A DNA stretch of 59,676 nucleotides from Symsagittifera roscoffensis (Eukaryota > Xenacoelomorpha > Acoela > Convolutidae), in the NCBI RefSeq assembly GCF_963678635.1, contig NW_026971259.1, positions 1 through 59,676 on the forward strand, given 5' to 3'. Below are positions 1-8,488 of this stretch, piece by piece. Both the position numbers and the translations under genes were made by a program. The stretch's first letter is position 1. Every line of letters starts with the position of its first letter. Under the pieces are notes generated by a model, which saw only the letters and a list, made by a program, of their open reading frames with translations, was not told the origin of the DNA and did no database searches.

Positions 1-350
1 CGTCACGCTATCTTATTTTCGGCCGGATAGATTCGTGCAACTTCTTAGTCTAATACCGATCCTAATCTTACTCTTATACTATCTAGTCTCAGGGTGTTTA
101 ACTAGTCTCTGCTAGGCTCAAAAGATCTAGGGTATACTGGTTTATTGCGGCTGTTGAAGTCTTCTTGGAGAGTCAACTAATTTCTAAGTTAAATTCAAAT
201 CTCTCTGGTGCTGAAATTAAAAGTAATTCCAGCACTTACAAATAAGTGGGTTGTTAGTTTGATGGATCATGATTGGTTAATATTAAATACTTTACAGTGG
301 TAAAATATCTAATTTATCCAATCATAAAATGTAGTTTAGATCAGGTTCCA
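1..350 (-). repeat. LTR A, 3' LTR of copy 1 (partial)
   Basis: Matches positions 61-410 of LTR B and LTR C. Its right end is the shared ...GGTTCCA, i.e. TGGAACC at the start of the LTR on the element strand. The missing 60 bp lie left of the window, so the target duplication cannot be read. Confidence 0.92.
208..235 (-). other. Conserved LTR stem-loop, LTR A copy
   Basis: Two 13-nt arms around a 2-nt loop, the same hairpin as in LTRs B and C and in the solo LTR. In this copy the loop-closing pair is lost by a C to A change on the plus strand; the rest can pair. Confidence 0.6.
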
Positions 351-364
351 CCCATCCGGGTTTT
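351..364 (-). other. Candidate polypurine tract of copy 1
   Basis: On the element strand AAAACCCGGATGGG lies directly against the 3' LTR start TGG. The position is right for the plus-strand primer, but the purine run is short and interrupted by CCC. The same bases occur at 18607-18620 in copy 2. Confidence 0.35.
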
Positions 365-1933
365 ACAGAGTTTTTTAGAATAGTCTTTCTGCAATTCAAA
401 GGATGGATGATGGACGTTGGTATTTGGCGAACATCATATTTCTTCTGGGTTCTCTTGTTAGAGAAGTTCCAGGTTCAATCGCTGTGTCTTCTCATGACAA
501 CGACTGGGTGTTCGCAACAACTTCAAATCTAATTTCAGAATGGTTGGCTATGACAGGTTTTTTCGTTTCATGTAGAGAACTTCTTTGTGTTTGACCTTGT
601 CTGGGAATGGCGTGGAGATTGTGCGTGGAGGGGATGCCTGGTTACTCGGATCTGTACGTATACTTGAACATCGAGGTGGTCATTGGTCTAGTTCAATGAA
701 GTCCTTTTCTGCGAAGTCAAGTCGTACTCTAAATCCTTTGAGTTGTGATTGTGGGCGGCATATTGATTGTGGTTGGCCATTCTTTTTCGAGTGTATTGGG
801 GTCATTTTGTCTTTGGATGTTCGTCTTTGGTGTTGTATGCTGATCTATATACTGCAAGGTATAATTTACATTTTATAAAATTTTTATTAGTTTGGTGTTT
901 TAATTATGATTTTGGTTAGTTGTTTTCACAAAAGCTTTTTGTTTTAGTTCGGTTATTTTGAAGAGTTACTCACCCTTGAGTACCTCTTATTAAAAATAGG
1001 AGTGTGGTCACAAAGCGTGGATGTAGCGCGGTGGGTTAGGCTGGCTATAGAGCATGCTCAGGACGTCCTCTCTGGTGGGTTAGGCCAGGAGTGGGAGTAT
1101 GATTTTGTGCGGTTTCTGTGAGAGGTCCTGTTATGTGATAACGTTTTATGTTGGGTTTATTGTGGTTTTTCTTATGTTTCGTTGGTTGTGTCCTTTTTTC
1201 AAAAATCAAATTGTTTTTGGTATGGGTTTGTCTTTCGACTTTTTTGTGTTTTATTATTTCTTTCTTAGACTTTATAATAGTCTTCAAAAGAATAAATTAT
1301 CCAGTTTTAAACTGGGTTAATCCGGTTTGGGTACCGTTGGTTTCCTTTTCTTAGTCATGCTGTTATTCTATGTGTTGTGGTGTTTAGTAAGCTGCATTGG
1401 TTAGTTTTGTTTAGTATATAATTCCTTTCCAACCGGGTTAAGGGAAAGTTTGAAACTTGTTATCGTGTGTTAGAGTTGTTGAGTGTGAAAACTTAAAACT
1501 GAAATTCATTATTTAAACAATTCTTCGTGGGCGAGCTTGTGCGAGTTTGGATAGAATTCTTGTGCGAGTGAATGAAATATCAAAAGGTTAGTACTGCATT
1601 TGCGTTTTATCAATTTACTACATAGAATTTCAATTTTACTGCTAGTTTTGGGGAAAAATTAAGTTACAAATTTTCATCATTATTAGAATTACTGCTTTTA
1701 GGGAAATAATTTATAAATTAATTTACTACATTGGTATGAATTTTATTGAATTTATCTAGTGTAAAATATTAATAGAGTTTTTAAGAATTTTTTAGAAATT
1801 TTCTATTTTTATTTTTCTTTTGTGTATTTTGCAGATGATCGTGAGATGAAGACTAAAAATCTAAATAAAACATGGATAAAGAATGGTTAGTGTTTTATTT
1901 TAAATTTATTAGTTAAGAATATGTATAAATTAT

Positions 1934-1942
1934 ACTTACCTG
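1934..1942 (-). other. Consensus splice donor directly after the last ORF
   Basis: On the element strand the stop codon TAA (1943-1945) is followed at once by CAG|GTAAGT, a perfect donor. It is kept in copy 2 (19592-19600). A candidate acceptor TTTTATTTAG lies about 79 nt downstream, ending at 1861 (19521 in copy 2). Splicing is inferred. Confidence 0.5.
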
Positions 1943-3751
1943 TTAGTCGTCGGGGAAAAAACCGTGGGGGAAGATGTCGTGGATTATGTCGGAATTTGTT
2001 AGTAACTTTGCTAGTATGCGAATGATGTTTTTAGTTTGAAGCAGTGGCCAAAGCAATTGAAGTGCTTTAATGGTTTTTAGTTCTTCAGTGCCAACTGCAA
2101 AATCATATGGTGAGTTTTGGATGAGATTATATAATTTGTGGTTATATTTAGTGTTGTGGATGAATTCTAATATGGGGATTTCTATAGGTTGAACAAATTC
2201 ATGTGGGATAAGGAAGGGTCTGGATTCTTCTGCGTTGAAGGTCTTTGTGATGGGACAAAAAATATACATTTGGGTTATGGGATCATAATTGCGAAGAATA
2301 CCGTGAAAGTTAGTATCTTTGATGCAATATGTGAAGTTAAGAAAAAATGGTGATGTGTATTTAGAGTTAATAAATTGAAAACGATGGTGTGGTTGTCTTG
2401 ATGGAGTGTGTAGGTCAAAGTGATTTTGTATAAAGCGGTAATATGTATATGTGTGGGTTTGTTTAGTGCGTAACATAATGTCGTGTGAGCAGTGCAAATC
2501 TCGTTCATGTGGTGCAAGGAAATGAAAGGTTAGTGAAAATAATTGAAATCTTTCTTTAAAACTTTCGTAAGCTTGTGTGTCGGTTAGTGCTTCAGAAATG
2601 ATGTGGTCGAATTTGCGATCAAATATATTGAGTGTAAAAACATATGGTGTTTTGATGAAAAATTTTTCTGTGATTTGTGGGTTAGCGAAGCGATCATCAT
2701 CTAAAAATTGGTCGTGGTTAGTTCGGATGATGTTATGATCGTAATATTCTAGCGTATATTCGTTAGCTCGGGGTGCAGTGTATGTTTTTAGTGATTTTTT
2801 ATATCCGATGTAAGTAAATTGTCTATGTGTTAGTGGTGTAGTGAGTCGATATAGCATATCTTGATTTCGTTCTATATCGATGTGAGTATTAGATAAAGGT
2901 AGGCAAAGGGGGTTAGTAAAATGATAATATGATGTCCAATGAAGTGTAGGCATTAAAACTTGTTCATCTACAAAACTACGTGTGTCGTTAGTGTCGTTAG
3001 GGGTATTTAAAGTATACTGTGGGAATGAGGGTAAGGTGATGGCTAAAAAATATTTCGTGTTAGTGTGATTTGGATGATTAATATATTCACGGGCTGTTCC
3101 TGGTTTTGTTGGAAATGGATGGTTTGGGAATTTTCTTTTGAAAGTGCGGTAAGCTCTATTAGTGCTAATTGATGATTCGGTGGATGTGGATGATGGTGCT
3201 AGTGATGCGGTATAAGCTGAAGAGGGTGTAGGGGTAGGTGGGTTTGATGATTCTATGGTTGATGAAATCTGGTTTATAGTTGAGGTGTCAAGGTGGAAGG
3301 GTTGTTGTTGTAAGTTGATAAAATTATCTAGTTCTTGGGAGATTTGGGGGGTGTCTGGAGAATTGGATGATCGATCTGAATGAAGTGAAGAGTAGGTTGG
3401 GGTAACTTGTGAAGCATAGGAGGGTGTAGAAATGGATGGGAGTGGGTTATATGGTGGGATTGGTTGAAAAGGGGGTTTCGAAAAAACTGAGGGATTGGTT
3501 TGAAAATTATTGGATGGAGATGGTTCAGAGTCGGCAAATTCATCAGGGGTTTCAATATCTGGGTTATTGAGTTGTGAGATGGAGTATAAAACTGAGTTAT
3601 GTGAATTAGTGTCTGAATTCATACCTGATGTTATATTATTGTTTGGGAAATCGGGTGGCGGGAAAGCAAAAAGTGGAATTATTGTAATTGGAGTGTTGAG
3701 GTTGGTTGGGTGGGAATTTGAGCGGTGTAGGGATCCAAGTTGTCGGCTCAT
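1943..3751 (-). CDS. Unknown 602-residue protein encoded at the 3' end of the element
   Basis: I do not recognise this protein. The first 190 residues or so are rich in Pro, Ser, Thr and Asn and look disordered. From about residue 200 the composition changes to a folded type, rich in Phe, Tyr, His and hydrophobic residues, running to the C-terminal PHGFFPDD. No signal peptide, membrane helix or zinc knuckle is visible. The ATG overlaps the stop of the envelope frame by four bases (ATGA, 3748-3751), an arrangement also kept in copy 2, which suggests coupled or shared-mRNA expression. It is uninterrupted here but broken in copy 2 (19601-21386). Its position after env is that of accessory genes in complex retroviruses, which is an analogy only. 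The real function is open. Confidence 0.75.
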   Translation of the reverse strand: MSRQLGSLHRSNSHPTNLNTPITIIPLFAFPPPDFPNNNITSGMNSDTNSHNSVLYSISQLNNPDIETPDEFADSEPSPSNNFQTNPSVFSKPPFQPIPPYNPLPSISTPSYASQVTPTYSSLHSDRSSNSPDTPQISQELDNFINLQQQPFHLDTSTINQISSTIESSNPPTPTPSSAYTASLAPSSTSTESSISTNRAYRTFKRKFPNHPFPTKPGTAREYINHPNHTNTKYFLAITLPSFPQYTLNTPNDTNDTRSFVDEQVLMPTLHWTSYYHFTNPLCLPLSNTHIDIERNQDMLYRLTTPLTHRQFTYIGYKKSLKTYTAPRANEYTLEYYDHNIIRTNHDQFLDDDRFANPQITEKFFIKTPYVFTLNIFDRKFDHIISEALTDTQAYESFKERFQLFSLTFHFLAPHERDLHCSHDIMLRTKQTHTYTYYRFIQNHFDLHTPSRQPHHRFQFINSKYTSPFFLNFTYCIKDTNFHGILRNYDPITQMYIFCPITKTFNAEESRPFLIPHEFVQPIEIPILEFIHNTKYNHKLYNLIQNSPYDFAVGTEELKTIKALQLLWPLLQTKNIIRILAKLLTNSDIIHDIFPHGFFPDD

Positions 3752-6354
3752 CGTTTATTATTTTGAGACTGAAAAGCAGTTGTATGTGGTTGTTCTATAA
3801 TTTGTTCATATGTATTTTCATCTAGTGAATTGTGTGTCATTATATGTTGAATGGGACTTTGTGATATGGTTGGTCTGAAATTTGGAGTATGTGTTATTGC
3901 TAAATTTCGAAAATTTCGTGGGACTAGTGATAATGGATGGTTATGTGGTAGGGGTGGTAACTGTGGTGCTGTAGGCGTAATGTCTACATTGTTATGTTCT
4001 TCGTCATATGTGTTCTGTCTTGTTGCTATTTTTGTGTTGTATTCTTTTATTTGTGCGTCTAAAAGAATTTTGTTTATTGATGATGAAAAAATTCCAAAAA
4101 ATCCTGCAAATAAGATGCGTGCTACACTTGCTTGTCTATTTACTTGTGTGTGTATAGCGCATGTATTATAGATTCCTTTTAAGAGTGAGAAAAGAAATCC
4201 TATAAAGTTAAACATTGCGTATAAAATAGTTAATTTTTCTAAGATGTAATAGGGCCATCCTAGAAAATCAAGAATTTCATTTTTGAGTGTAACAAAGCTA
4301 AAAATATTTATAGGTGAGATATCTTGTGGTCGGTATTTTTCACCGTTGAGATATATATAGTCTTTAATGTCTTTAAAATATCCGCTATAATCTTGTGTAT
4401 AAATGTCTGCAAATCCTGCTGTTTCGGCAAGTTTGCGTAAGTTTTGGTCAATTGATTGTCTTTGTATCGTGTCCATTTGTGTTAATAATTCTTGGAATTG
4501 TTGTTTTCTAATGTGATGTTGTATATCGGATTTTGAATATATTCCAATTGATTGTAAGTCAATATTTGGGTTTCGAACAATAGCTCTAATGCTTTCAGGT
4601 GAAAATTTTTTGAGTGATTGCATTAATGTGGGATATGGGGTAAGAAGGTAATATTTATCTTCATCAGGGTTCAATTGAACTACGTTGTGGCTATTTTCTG
4701 ATCCACATGGGACTGCGGTATCCCAGAAATAGGTTCGTCTTGAAAGTGTGTCAACGAAGTGTACTTTATTCTTATAAAAGATAGGGATTCTTTTATAGCA
4801 TCGTTCATCTTCAAAAACATATAGTGGTGATACTTTTTTGGTACAGGTATAAAACCATAAAATAATTCCTTCATAGTCTAAAAAATTTGATCTATTGCCT
4901 GATAATAAATATCCTGCGTAGGGTATTTTTAATACTGCTAATGCAAGTGATTGTAGGATTTGTGTTCTTTCTAATTCGCATAGTTGGTGAAGTGTTTCTA
5001 ATTCAGAGAGTGACATTTCTTGAAAAATTCGGCTAATTGTGTAGTCTAATTTCATATCTAAGTGAATATCATAGTGGATATTACCGAAATATGTACTATT
5101 CATTAGTCATAGTTCTTGTAAACGTGTGCTTCTAGTGTCATGGGGCTTTAGATGTCCACCGGGTTGACCTTTACCTTTTTGAAAATTAACTGGTATATAT
5201 GATGTTCCTTCGTTTGGAGGATGACCTGTGGCATATGGGTCGATTTTTATTTTTCCAGTGGTCATGTCGAATCCTTTTTCGTATTCAACTAATATTTCAG
5301 AGTATTGTGTTTTGTGAAGTGGGTTTCTGTATTTACATGCAAGTTCTGTTTCTTGATATATTTGAAAACGTGTCAATTTATTTTCTATATTGTGAATGTT
5401 TCTAAAATTAGTACTTTGTTTTCGTGATGGATTTACTTGTTCATATGGAATTGATTGTATAAAATATTTTTCGTGAAATTTTATCATTCGAGCGTGTATT
5501 TTTGCTACTTGAAATGTTGTACATGTGTCTTCGGGGAACCAAACAATTGTTGCTTGTGTTCGTGTTGTAGGGTCACAATAGCCTTGATCGTTTTTACAAG
5601 GTAATCTAATTCCTTGATAGATCATTGTGTTGTCTGATAAATCGCGTGTGAGTTGTATTTTTTCGAGTTGTATTTTCCAATCGAAAAACATTATTTCTTG
5701 ATATCCTTTATTTTTTGTGTCTGCTTTGCAGTTTGATGGGTTATTTATACCAATATGATATGTTGTATCCAGTGTTTATCGTGTATGTCATAAGTTAATC
5801 TTCCGTGTGCGCCGTTGTATGGATATTTTTCGTCTAGTTTTATATGTCCTTGATATCTTTCAAGTTCTGCTTGATGTACAGAATCTGAAAAAACTTGGAA
5901 ATTTACTAAATTTCTATCTGTGTTTTTATTTTTTGTGATATTTAGTCTGAGTAACTCGTTTTTACAATCTTCGGGTTTGAGATGAAAAGTCGTTCTATAT
6001 TACTCTGGTAGAATGATTCGTGGTCAAGTCGGTTTTTATTTCCACTTGAGACTTGTGAACAATGTACTTTCTTTTCAGAAAATGTTGCTGTGAATTTATA
6101 TCCACTGTTGTTGCTCGGGCTTTTGAATAAAGTGTCGCTATTACATTTGTTGTTTCTATGGCTTGTGGTTCTGTTTCGCACTGTGATACTTGATTTATTG
6201 CATATTTGTGTAGTGTTTTGTGTTCGTTTTCGTCACAATCGTAATGTGTTACTAATAAATCTTGGGGTCCTGTGCCGTGGGAAGGGTTTATGTTTTGATT
6301 GGAGATTACTAGAAAAAAGAGTTGGAGAAAAATCAATATTTTTAGAATATACAT
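3748..6354 (-). pseudogene. env: Envelope glycoprotein gene of copy 1, broken
   Basis: The frame opens at 6354 with a clear signal peptide (residues 1-18, MYILKILIFLQLFFLVIS), overlapping the end of the proline-rich frame by 13 nt. The ectodomain is Cys-containing. The membrane-proximal part (5103-3748) has an ERCYKRIP...C pattern, then hydrophobic segments near YAMFNFIGFLFSLLKGIYN, then a long proline-rich cytoplasmic tail containing PTAP. The spacing of Cys, Trp and Pro motifs resembles the chuvirus/mononegavirus-type glycoproteins captured by some metazoan LTR elements. This is my recognition, not a search result. Breaks: a frame change near 6100, another upstream of 5770, and an in-frame TGA at 5107-5109, four bases upstream of the ATG at 5103. 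The protein would act at the membrane in fusion or entry. This copy cannot make it as one chain. Confidence 0.65.
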
Positions 6355-7493
6355 GTGTATGATAATCCTGAGTATGGGTTATAAAATGTGATGTAACCAA
6401 TTGTCTTTTTGGTATATCTGTCGTATTTGTATATTACTTCAGTTGTTATAAATGGTGGTGGTAGGGATTGAGCTGTTATATTTGGTGGATTCAATGGATA
6501 GGGATGTTGTATAATGTTGTTTAATTTAACCGTGATTTCAAATTTTAATTGTAGACTATTCTGTTGGAGTATTTGGATGTTATGAGCACGAATGTCTTCG
6601 TGAATGTCTTGTCTATATTGTAGTCTATTTAGTGCCCAGTTATGGAGTCGGTTACTTTCTAGGTGTTGTCCAAATAATGGTGGAGGTGCTGTGAATGTAT
6701 TCCAGTCTAGTCTTAAAGGAATATTTGTTGATGATTGTTCTCGATATCTAGCGTCGAGGTTATTTGGGAAATTTAAGTTAAAAGGTGGTGGTGAAATCTG
6801 GCTTATTGATGGTGTTGATGGTAGTGATAATGTTTCTGGTAGTGATGAGGATGTTGTTGTATCCGTAGAAATATCTATTGGATCATTGATTAAATTTGGT
6901 TCACCTTGTGTGAATGAATGTGTTGTCCAATATGGTAGTCGTGATGTTTGGTTTGTAGGGTTAAAGGGATTTTCACGTATTTGTTCAGATGTTGGCGTTG
7001 AACCTAAGTAATCTGAGGGTAGGCTTGAGGTGCTACGTTGTGAAAGAAGCGTAGGGGTTTCTGGTAATATACCGATGGGGTTTTCTGGAGTACTTTGTGA
7101 TGGGGATTGAGGTATATCAAAATGAACTCGGGGAGTTTGAGAATTTCTGTTTCGTCGAGGATGTATAATTTTTCTATTTATTTCTACTGTATTTTGGTTT
7201 TGACTAGGATTTCGTATTCTACTTAATTCTTGTGGTAATGTTGGGTATAAGTTATATGTTGGTTCACTTAGAGGTGCTTGTCGTTGAACTGGTTCTAGTG
7301 GTTCTGATAAGCGAGCGTGTCGTTCTTCAAAGGTATATGGGTTATCTTGAAAGGAAATTCGTGTAGATGTTTGGGGGTTTTGGGTAATTGAAGGTGGTGT
7401 TGGGTTTTCCTGGGATGATGTCGGTGAAGACTGACTGTGTGATTGTTGGTTAGCAATTTTTGATGGTTTTTGATCTATTCTTTTAGTGAAAAA
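6342..7493 (-). CDS. Proline-rich ORF without ATG, unknown function
   Basis: A frame of about 380 codons, ending at 6342-6344, that shares its last 13 nt with the start of env. It stays open through the whole stretch in both copies, yet has no usable ATG, so expression probably needs a spliced leader exon or recoding. The N-terminal two thirds are rich in Pro, Ser, Thr, Gln and Asn. The C-terminal third is more ordered, with an RLHNWALNRLQYRQDI segment and a terminal Tyr-rich part. Upstream it overlaps the end of the 61-codon membrane ORF in another frame. I do not recognise a domain. The start is undefined; I give the point where it emerges from the upstream ORF. Confidence 0.55.
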   Translation of the reverse strand, partial: FFTKRIDQKPSKIANQQSHSQSSPTSSQENPTPPSITQNPQTSTRISFQDNPYTFEERHARLSEPLEPVQRQAPLSEPTYNLYPTLPQELSRIRNPSQNQNTVEINRKIIHPRRNRNSQTPRVHFDIPQSPSQSTPENPIGILPETPTLLSQRSTSSLPSDYLGSTPTSEQIRENPFNPTNQTSRLPYWTTHSFTQGEPNLINDPIDISTDTTTSSSLPETLSLPSTPSISQISPPPFNLNFPNNLDARYREQSSTNIPLRLDWNTFTAPPPLFGQHLESNRLHNWALNRLQYRQDIHEDIRAHNIQILQQNSLQLKFEITVKLNNIIQHPYPLNPPNITAQSLPPPFITTEVIYKYDRYTKKTIGYITFYNPYSGLSYTCIF

Positions 7494-7668
7494 ATTTATG
7501 TTTATTGTAGTATTCTTCTAGAAAAAGAATTAGGAGGATTGTTGCTAGGGCGAATGTGATAATTGCTTTCTTTATACATTTGCATATTGTCAAGATGAGA
7601 GATGATAGAAATGTTATAAAAATTACAAATAATAAGATATCTGTTCTACTAAAAATGGTTCGTATCAT
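7483..7668 (-). CDS. Small two-helix membrane protein, 61 residues
   Basis: Two hydrophobic segments (about residues 12-28 and 35-51) are separated by a short basic, Cys-containing loop (CKCIKK), and the tail is polar. Its ATG overlaps the TGA of the upstream 76-residue ORF (ATGA at 7665-7668). Size and topology recall small viral membrane proteins such as viroporins, but I recognise no family. In copy 2 the same region is frameshifted. Confidence 0.5.
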   Translation of the reverse strand: MIRTIFSRTDILLFVIFITFLSSLILTICKCIKKAIITFALATILLILFLEEYYNKHKFFH

Positions 7669-7895
7669 TTAGATAAGTTTTGTGAATCGTACCTGTGGAT
7701 ATAGTCAATAGCTTTTGAAAGCTGGAGGTATAGTTCAAATATGGAATAGAAAATTAAAAAAATATTGCAAAAAATGATTAAGATTATTACAAAAGATTCA
7801 AAGGTATCAAAAAGAAATATAAATAAAAGTTTAAATATTGTTAAAAAGTTTATGAAAATGTTGAGTATTAAGTTGACTGGTCGAGAGAAGAGCAT
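7665..7895 (-). CDS. Small two-helix membrane protein, 76 residues
   Basis: Two long Phe/Ile/Leu-rich segments (about residues 7-31 and 34-57) are followed by a polar tail ending in DSQNLSK. It begins about 590 bp after the pol stop and overlaps the next small membrane ORF by four bases. In copy 2 the first 42 codons or so remain in frame (ATG at 25554) with mostly conservative changes before a frameshift, which supports past coding use. I recognise no homologue. Low-complexity hydrophobic ORFs can arise by chance in AT-rich DNA, so the call is tentative. Confidence 0.5.
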   Translation of the reverse strand: MLFSRPVNLILNIFINFLTIFKLLFIFLFDTFESFVIILIIFCNIFLIFYSIFELYLQLSKAIDYIHRYDSQNLSK

Positions 7896-8488
7896 TTAAG
7901 AAATGGCTTCTCGATCGAATATTTTTTGTTGTTTGAGGCAACTTTCAAGTGTGGTCGGATTATTTATTGGTTTTTTGACAAGTGGGTTGAGTTTTGTGAA
8001 AAATTGTTTGGGGCAAATTTTATGGTGATCGGGAGGTCTTCTTTGTCTTTATTTTCATTTGTCAAATGATCTGGAGTATTTTTGAGATTTTTATACTTTA
8101 GGCTAATTAAAATGGTCGTTCTTTTACTTTAGGCTAATTTAACATATTTGTTTGGGGGGTATTTGAGGTCTGAGTTGGGGAAATATTGTTGATCTTTGGT
8201 TTATTAGATAAGAGAGGGTTATGATATTATGGTGATATTTATTTTAGTTGTCAAGTTGGAATGGTTTGCTTATTTTTGACCTGGATGCCGCAAAGTTATA
8301 GTTATAGATATGCCTGGAGTTTAATATCGTTCGTCTAGTTGATCTGTGTTAGAGTTAGAGAAGGTGACGGATTGGATGAATCCTATTGGCTAATTATGAA
8401 CTAGAATCGTTGCGTGTTTGTCAGCATGCTATTTTGAAAAATGAAAGTTCAAAATATTTCAGAGGTGCAAAGATTATGAAATATAAAA
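7896..8488 (-). other. Spacer between pol and the small membrane ORFs, copy 1
   Basis: About 590 bp with no open minus-strand frame of note. It contains the direct repeat ACTTTAGGCTAATT (near 8095 and 8127), also present in copy 2 near 25754 and 25787. A promoter or splice acceptor for the downstream genes could lie here; I see no decisive signal. Confidence 0.4.

Larger units (their letters stand above)
351..1942 (-). other. 3' noncoding region of copy 1
   Basis: Lies between the 602-codon ORF and the 3' LTR. I see no convincing minus-strand gene. Positions of about 1130-1750 are absent from copy 2, where the flanks join near 19402. The stretch homologous to 18673-19149 holds two plus-strand (antisense) open frames at 403-594 and 585-878, which are one frame in copy 2. 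A splice donor sits at its upstream edge (1934-1942). Confidence 0.6.

Noticed and set aside
3510-3800. Plus-strand open frames opposite the element genes (for example 3510-3800, 9930-10214, 13867-14214)
   Set aside because: They lie opposite clearly coding minus-strand genes, have no domain, and follow from codon bias on the other strand.
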